64,000 nucleotides of DNA, from positions 124,001 to 188,000 of the forward strand of contig NZ_AP025734.1 of assembly GCF_023734775.1 (NCBI RefSeq). Direction: 5' to 3'. Below, one piece after another: positions 59,913 through 64,000 of the stretch. Under the pieces are notes generated by a model. That model saw nothing but the letters and a program-made list of their open reading frames with translations. It was not told the DNA's origin and made no database searches. Origin of the DNA: Nostoc cf. commune SO-36. Lineage in GTDB: Bacteria; Cyanobacteriota; Cyanobacteriia; Cyanobacteriales; Nostocaceae. How positions within the stretch are numbered: position 1 is the first letter of the stretch; every line of letters begins with the position of its first letter. The position numbers were made by a program, and so were the translations under genes.

Positions 59913-62180
59913 CCCACATTCCGCACCCCCAGTGTCACTATCGGTTATTACGGAGGTAAATTCATGAAAAAAGAATAAAAAAATACATTTATCTATAAAA
60001 AAACAAATTTTAGATAGGAAAGTTGATTCAGATGTATTCTCAATAAGAAGCAATAAATAATGAGGGTGGTTTCTAGAACAATAAATAATATAATTTTATG
60101 TTTCAACGATTAAGACTTTATCATAACTTATATTTCTCCAGAAATAAACTTAAAAACAGCATTAGAAATTAAGCTCATTAATTTTATTAATGAGTCAAAT
60201 GATATGATTAAAGTATTAATAATATTGATAAATCAACTTATATATCTGTAGTAATTACGGCAAGCTTCGGGGAGGAATAAGAGAATGTACTTCATCTCAG
60301 ATGTCAAATTATAAAAGTCTGTTTTTTGTTGAAAAGTAACAAGATGAACTGATTGAAAACATTGAAATATCCACCGCATAGTTGGATTGTTGATGGCTTT
60401 GCCCAATTGATTTTTTACAGTATAGTTTAAGGATTTTAAAGCTGCTCTAATTTCTCTTTGTGCTAGAGTATAGACTAGCAGACATAACCCCATTATCATT
60501 GCCAATGCTTCTATTCTTTCTGGGCTTTTCAGAAAAATACTATCTGCTAAAAATAAAGGATTTTTGAGAAAACTAAATCCTCTCTCACATGATTGTTGTG
60601 CTTTATATTCGGACAGCATTTTCTCACTACTCAGTTCAGTTTCTGACAAAACATTTGTCGCAATTATAAACCTTCCTGCACTTAATATTTCTTGGTCAAT
60701 AACATCTTTATTTTCACTAACAGTTGCTAAGATTTGATAGTATTTTGATTGATTTTCTTCTTTGACGTTAGGATCTTTTTCGATAACTTCGATATTTTCT
60801 ACTTGATGATATTTAAATTCTTTACTTATTTTGGTTAATTCCTTTCTAGCATCAGCAGCACAAGCAAATTTTTCTTGCGATAGGTTTTTTAACTTAGTTT
60901 GAGTATTAGTCAAAGCTTTTTCTATTTTCTTTGATAATTTCTTTAAGTCAGATTTTTTTCTATCTTGGCTTTGTACGATTAACCATCTTTGTTCTATATC
61001 TCCATAAGTTATTTTCTTTTCGGCATAAGAATATCCTACTTTTTCACTTTTAACAAATTCCGATTCTGCTAAACTCATCACTAAGTTTTTTGCTGATTTT
61101 ATCGTCAAGGGTACTCTGGTTAACCATTTGAGACTCGACATTAACTTGATATTTGATTCTGTATATAATGCGCTATCTGCTACTATTAAACTATCAACTT
61201 GTATTCTTTTCTGATATTCAACTGCTATTTCTCCAAACTTTTTAGAATCAACTTCATTCCCTGATACTGCTTTTATATATATTGGTATATCTCCATCTCC
61301 TGAACATACTAATTGTGTAATAAATTGTTTTAAATCTGGACGATGATCTCTTGAATAACCGTAGGTCAGCTTTATCGCTTGAGGTGATTGACTCTCTTTA
61401 TTTTCTTTTTCTAATGAACCTGATTCTTTTTGATTTTCAAATATCACTGATGGTAAACTATTTTCATATTCTCCATCTACATGAAATGATGTTGAATCCA
61501 AGTGTGATGATGAGAGTGATATCTGATATATTTCTACTGCATTTAAACTGACGGCTAAAAATACTGTATCTAGTCCTTTTATAAATAATTTATCTAATAC
61601 TCTCCCCAATTTATCATCATTGAGATATTCTGCTTTTACTCCTACACCAATTAAATGTTCACAAGCAATTAATTCAAAGAATTTTGGAAACATATATAAC
61701 GGCTGTGACATCATACTTAAGCCGTTTAAAATCATCGCCTTTACTACCTGACCTGCACTAACTTTTTCTCCTGGCTCTGACCCTAGTAAATTATTAATTA
61801 TTTCTACAATCCCAATTGAATCTACTATTCCTGCTACTATCCCTAAATGGTCAATCTTCTTCAATTCAAGGTCTTTGGTACTAAACATGGCAACAGAAAC
61901 TCCATCAAAGTATCTGTTGAAATTTTCTCATTTTTCTGTTGATTCAAACCGGTTTTTTGTCTTTTTATAGTCAATGATTTTGAACCAAGTTTTCCATCAA
62001 AATAACCTAAGAACCAAAATTTTGTACAAAGTCCAAGTTTTTTGACTATATATCTAAGTTAATAGTAATAATTCCTATTTAGAGCCAATAAATTCTAGTC
62101 AATTCTCCCACTAATTAGTTCCTATGTACTAAATACATCCGTTTCCTTGGGGTGTCACAGTTGTGGGTGCGGAATGTGGG
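59913..62180 (-). mobile_element. IS1634-type element, copy 3
   Basis: A 2268-bp element with CCCACATTCCGCACCC termini. It is flanked by a 5-bp TTGTA duplication (59908-59912 and 62181-62185). Its orientation is the same as copy 2. Confidence 0.92.
60233..61888 (-). CDS. IS1634-family transposase, copy 3
   Basis: Its 551-aa translation matches copies 1 and 2. The frame is intact, with the DDE residues in place. It lies antisense to the interrupted transfer gene. Confidence 0.88.
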   Translation of the reverse strand: MFSTKDLELKKIDHLGIVAGIVDSIGIVEIINNLLGSEPGEKVSAGQVVKAMILNGLSMMSQPLYMFPKFFELIACEHLIGVGVKAEYLNDDKLGRVLDKLFIKGLDTVFLAVSLNAVEIYQISLSSSHLDSTSFHVDGEYENSLPSVIFENQKESGSLEKENKESQSPQAIKLTYGYSRDHRPDLKQFITQLVCSGDGDIPIYIKAVSGNEVDSKKFGEIAVEYQKRIQVDSLIVADSALYTESNIKLMSSLKWLTRVPLTIKSAKNLVMSLAESEFVKSEKVGYSYAEKKITYGDIEQRWLIVQSQDRKKSDLKKLSKKIEKALTNTQTKLKNLSQEKFACAADARKELTKISKEFKYHQVENIEVIEKDPNVKEENQSKYYQILATVSENKDVIDQEILSAGRFIIATNVLSETELSSEKMLSEYKAQQSCERGFSFLKNPLFLADSIFLKSPERIEALAMIMGLCLLVYTLAQREIRAALKSLNYTVKNQLGKAINNPTMRWIFQCFQSVHLVTFQQKTDFYNLTSEMKYILLFLPEACRNYYRYIS

Positions 62181-64000
62181 TTGTAGTTTGCTATGTTCTC
62201 ACCAATGGTTTACTCAGTTTGGGTATGGGTTGGTTCTTTGCCACCTCATTCTGGCTAATTGTCAGTTGGTGGATTCTTACAGGCAAACAGCCTCATCAGT
62301 TTTTAGATCGATGGCGTAATCCACCGGGAACAGAGTGGTGCAATAGTAACAGCATTTACATCTCACCGATTCCCGAATATCGACCCTGGTGGGTGCGTCG
62401 GCGTTACGCAGACTCGCAAATGCAAATCCGATTCAAGCCGCTGATTGTACCGAATCAATATGGAGGCAAAAGTAAGTTCATGCCCTTCCAAAACGAAGTA
62501 AATATCTGCTGTATTGCAGAAATTAAGAAGAACGATCGTGAAGTGGCTGCCCTGTTATTGGATAAAGGCAACTCTCAGTATCAACTCGTGTTTGGGTTTC
62601 GCATCGCTGGATTGCATGACATACTCCATGAAAATGAGGTCAGCGAATTTGCCCACTCTATCGAAGAGGGTTTGAAAGAACTACCCCCCGGTGAAAAAAT
62701 TACTTTTTGTACAGGCTGTTATAGTGATGATACTGAGTCATATCCCCTACGCACAGGCTCTGCTAAGGGAGTACCTCACAAACGCCAAACCCCACTTACT
62801 GCCTTAGCAGACGATTGCCACCTAAAACCAGTTTCTGTACTGTTGCGTAACGAGCAATTGCGGGTGGGACAACTCAAGGAAGCAGGTTCTCGCCAAATCT
62901 GGAACCAAATCGCCTTCTGTACTTGGACGAGCGATGATGAAGCTGGTTCACAGCACAAGGATTTTGTGGGTGGACTGATTGAAAAATGCAGAAAATTCGG
63001 TTCTTGGGCAGTTGAACAAATTACAGGAAACAAACGCATTTACCAAGAGGAGTTTTTCAAAAAGCTATTACTGCAAGGGTTTCAGCAAGGATTTATCCAG
63101 TGGGAATTACTGCTCAATACCAAAATTGGCTTAGAAGTAACACCTTGCAGTGCTACAGATTTGTGGCAGTGGCTTTGGAATCGATTTAATGAGGGTACAG
63201 CACCCCCTATTCCCCAAGTTATTACACTGAAGGAAACTGAGACGGGACTGGAGTTAACAGAAACCCTAACCACCGACAAGCACATTTGTACATTATTGAT
63301 TGAAGGACAACAGGGACGTTCTGCTTGTCCCGAACATCGGGGAGATAATGACCGAGTTTACCTGAGAGGTAAAAGCAAGGTTTGTGGAGTCATGGTCGTA
63401 GCAGATCCCCCCGTTGGTTGGTCTAATGCCCAAGACCAGCTAAAGTGGGTGTGGAAAATCCTTGCTTCCAGCTACGTCCACGATACAGAAGCTTGGGTTG
63501 AAATTAGCCGCAGCAATGACTTCTTAATCCAAGACAACCTGGCGCGTCAGGCAAAACAATCCAAAACAGCCCGTACTTTAGCCATCACCAAAGGACAGGG
63601 ACGGGACGTTGGAGCGGAAATCAAACAGGAGGAATCCTTTGAAGCCCAGCGACGACTTTACGAAGGCACGAAAGCCTTGCATTGTGCGCCTGTATTTCTA
63701 GTTTACCGCCACAGTGCCCAAGAGTTAACCCACGCTTGCAACTTGCTGGCTAACAGTTTTGAGACTGCCAAAGTAATTCGAGAGCGTAATATTGCTTGGG
63801 AAATTTGGCTGCAAACCCTGCCGATTACCTGCAAATGGTTACTGCATGGAGGCAATCTCAGCGAACGCAGAATAACTTTAGATACCCATACTGTAGCCGG
63901 GATTATGCCCCTAACTGTCCCCAAGGACATTGATAAACAAGGTGTGGAATTCCTTACCAGTCGTGGTGGCAAGCCTATTTATGTTGACTTATTTCATCAG

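Larger units (their letters stand above)
59802..64000 (+). pseudogene. VirB3-VirB4-like conjugation ATPase, interrupted by IS1634 copy 3 (runs off window)
   Basis: ATG 59802 reads MAQDNQEFIKVNRILGKQAS up to WIAIIV at 59912. After the IS the frame resumes VCYVLTNGLLSLGMGWFFAT and two adjoining membrane helices (VirB3/TrbD-like), then a long soluble region typical of the VirB4/TrbE N-terminal domain (PPGTEWCNSNSIYISPIPEY, EFAHSIEEGLKELPPGEKIT, TAGIMPLT-like end). Walker A and B would lie beyond 64000. Removing the IS and one TTGTA copy restores the frame exactly. As it stands the transfer machinery lacks its key ATPase. Confidence 0.78.

Noticed and set aside
62776..63972. Minus-strand frames at the right end
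   Set aside because: They are shadows of the long plus-strand VirB4-like frame, which has no stop in the window and a clear protein pattern.
1..64000. tRNA, rRNA or riboswitch genes
   Set aside because: No cloverleaf, rRNA-like conserved block or known riboswitch core was recognised by reading; a covariance-model scan was not possible here.

Overview
The window reads as plasmid (or large mobile-replicon) DNA from a filamentous, probably heterocyst-forming cyanobacterium (Nostoc, Tolypothrix, Scytonema or a relative). This is inferred from frequent GCGATCGC (HIP1) sites, AT-rich spacers, short dispersed palindromic repeats, DUF2808 proteins, Uma2-type genes and a dense load of insertion sequences. 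No rRNA, tRNA or central-metabolism gene was recognised.

Layout. 0-8 kb: an ISKra4 transposase end, two small membrane proteins, an MFS transporter and a copper module (cupredoxin, CopA-type P-ATPase, CopZ-like chaperone). The ATPase gene is cut twice, by an IS200/IS605 remnant and by an intact ISL2-type IS. 8-12 kb: three secreted DUF2808 paralogs and an OmpR-type regulator, with six copies of a TTTCAT-N5-TTTCAT direct repeat in front of them; the partner sensor kinase is truncated by IS remnants and by the first of three identical 2268-bp IS1634-type elements. 15-18.8 kb: ParB/ParA with parS-like palindromes and a Ycf46-like AAA+ ATPase. 19-21 kb: three related small proteins (two with acidic tails), with hairpin leaders. 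21-25 kb: a minus-strand operon with a lipoprotein, a membrane protein, a MinD-like ATPase, a possible ParR and a ParM-like actin. 25.2-25.75 kb: 12 iterons of exactly 11 bp around an AT-rich core (candidate oriV) and a cruciform candidate oriT. 25.9-29.3 kb: MobC, relaxase and an AEP-type primase.

32-36.6 kb holds a cyanobacterial version of the PRTRC cassette. Proteins resembling E, C (ubiquitin-like), F, B, A (JAB/MPN-like) and ThiF (E1-like) are present in that order and partly overlap. 36.7-42 kb: a NarL regulator and a response-regulator/histidine-kinase hybrid split by IS1634 copy 2. 42.7-46.1 kb encodes the most striking gene, a protein of about 1120 aa (currently frameshifted) with a DFDGD motif and an upstream region resembling the double-psi-beta-barrel RNA polymerases of the RdRP/YonO class. 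46-50 kb: small orphan genes, including an HNH-like and a GNAT-like protein. 50.4-54.3 kb: a Tn554-type tnpA-tnpB-tnpC transposition unit whose tnpB has a canonical A AAA AAG slippery site. 54.5-56.3 kb: a ribbon-helix-helix-like protein and a GIY-YIG-like protein bracketed by matching palindromes. 56.5-64 kb: the start of a conjugation operon (large acidic protein, VirB2/TrbC-like membrane protein, VirB3-VirB4-like ATPase) carrying an opposite-strand four-helix-bundle gene and IS1634 copy 3 inside the ATPase gene.

Taken together, this is a mobilisable or conjugative cyanobacterial plasmid with two partition systems, a PRTRC ubiquitin-like cassette and a putative single-chain RNA polymerase, now decaying under recent IS and MITE activity. 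Several broken frames fall on homopolymer runs, so single-base sequencing errors must be excluded before calling those genes dead.
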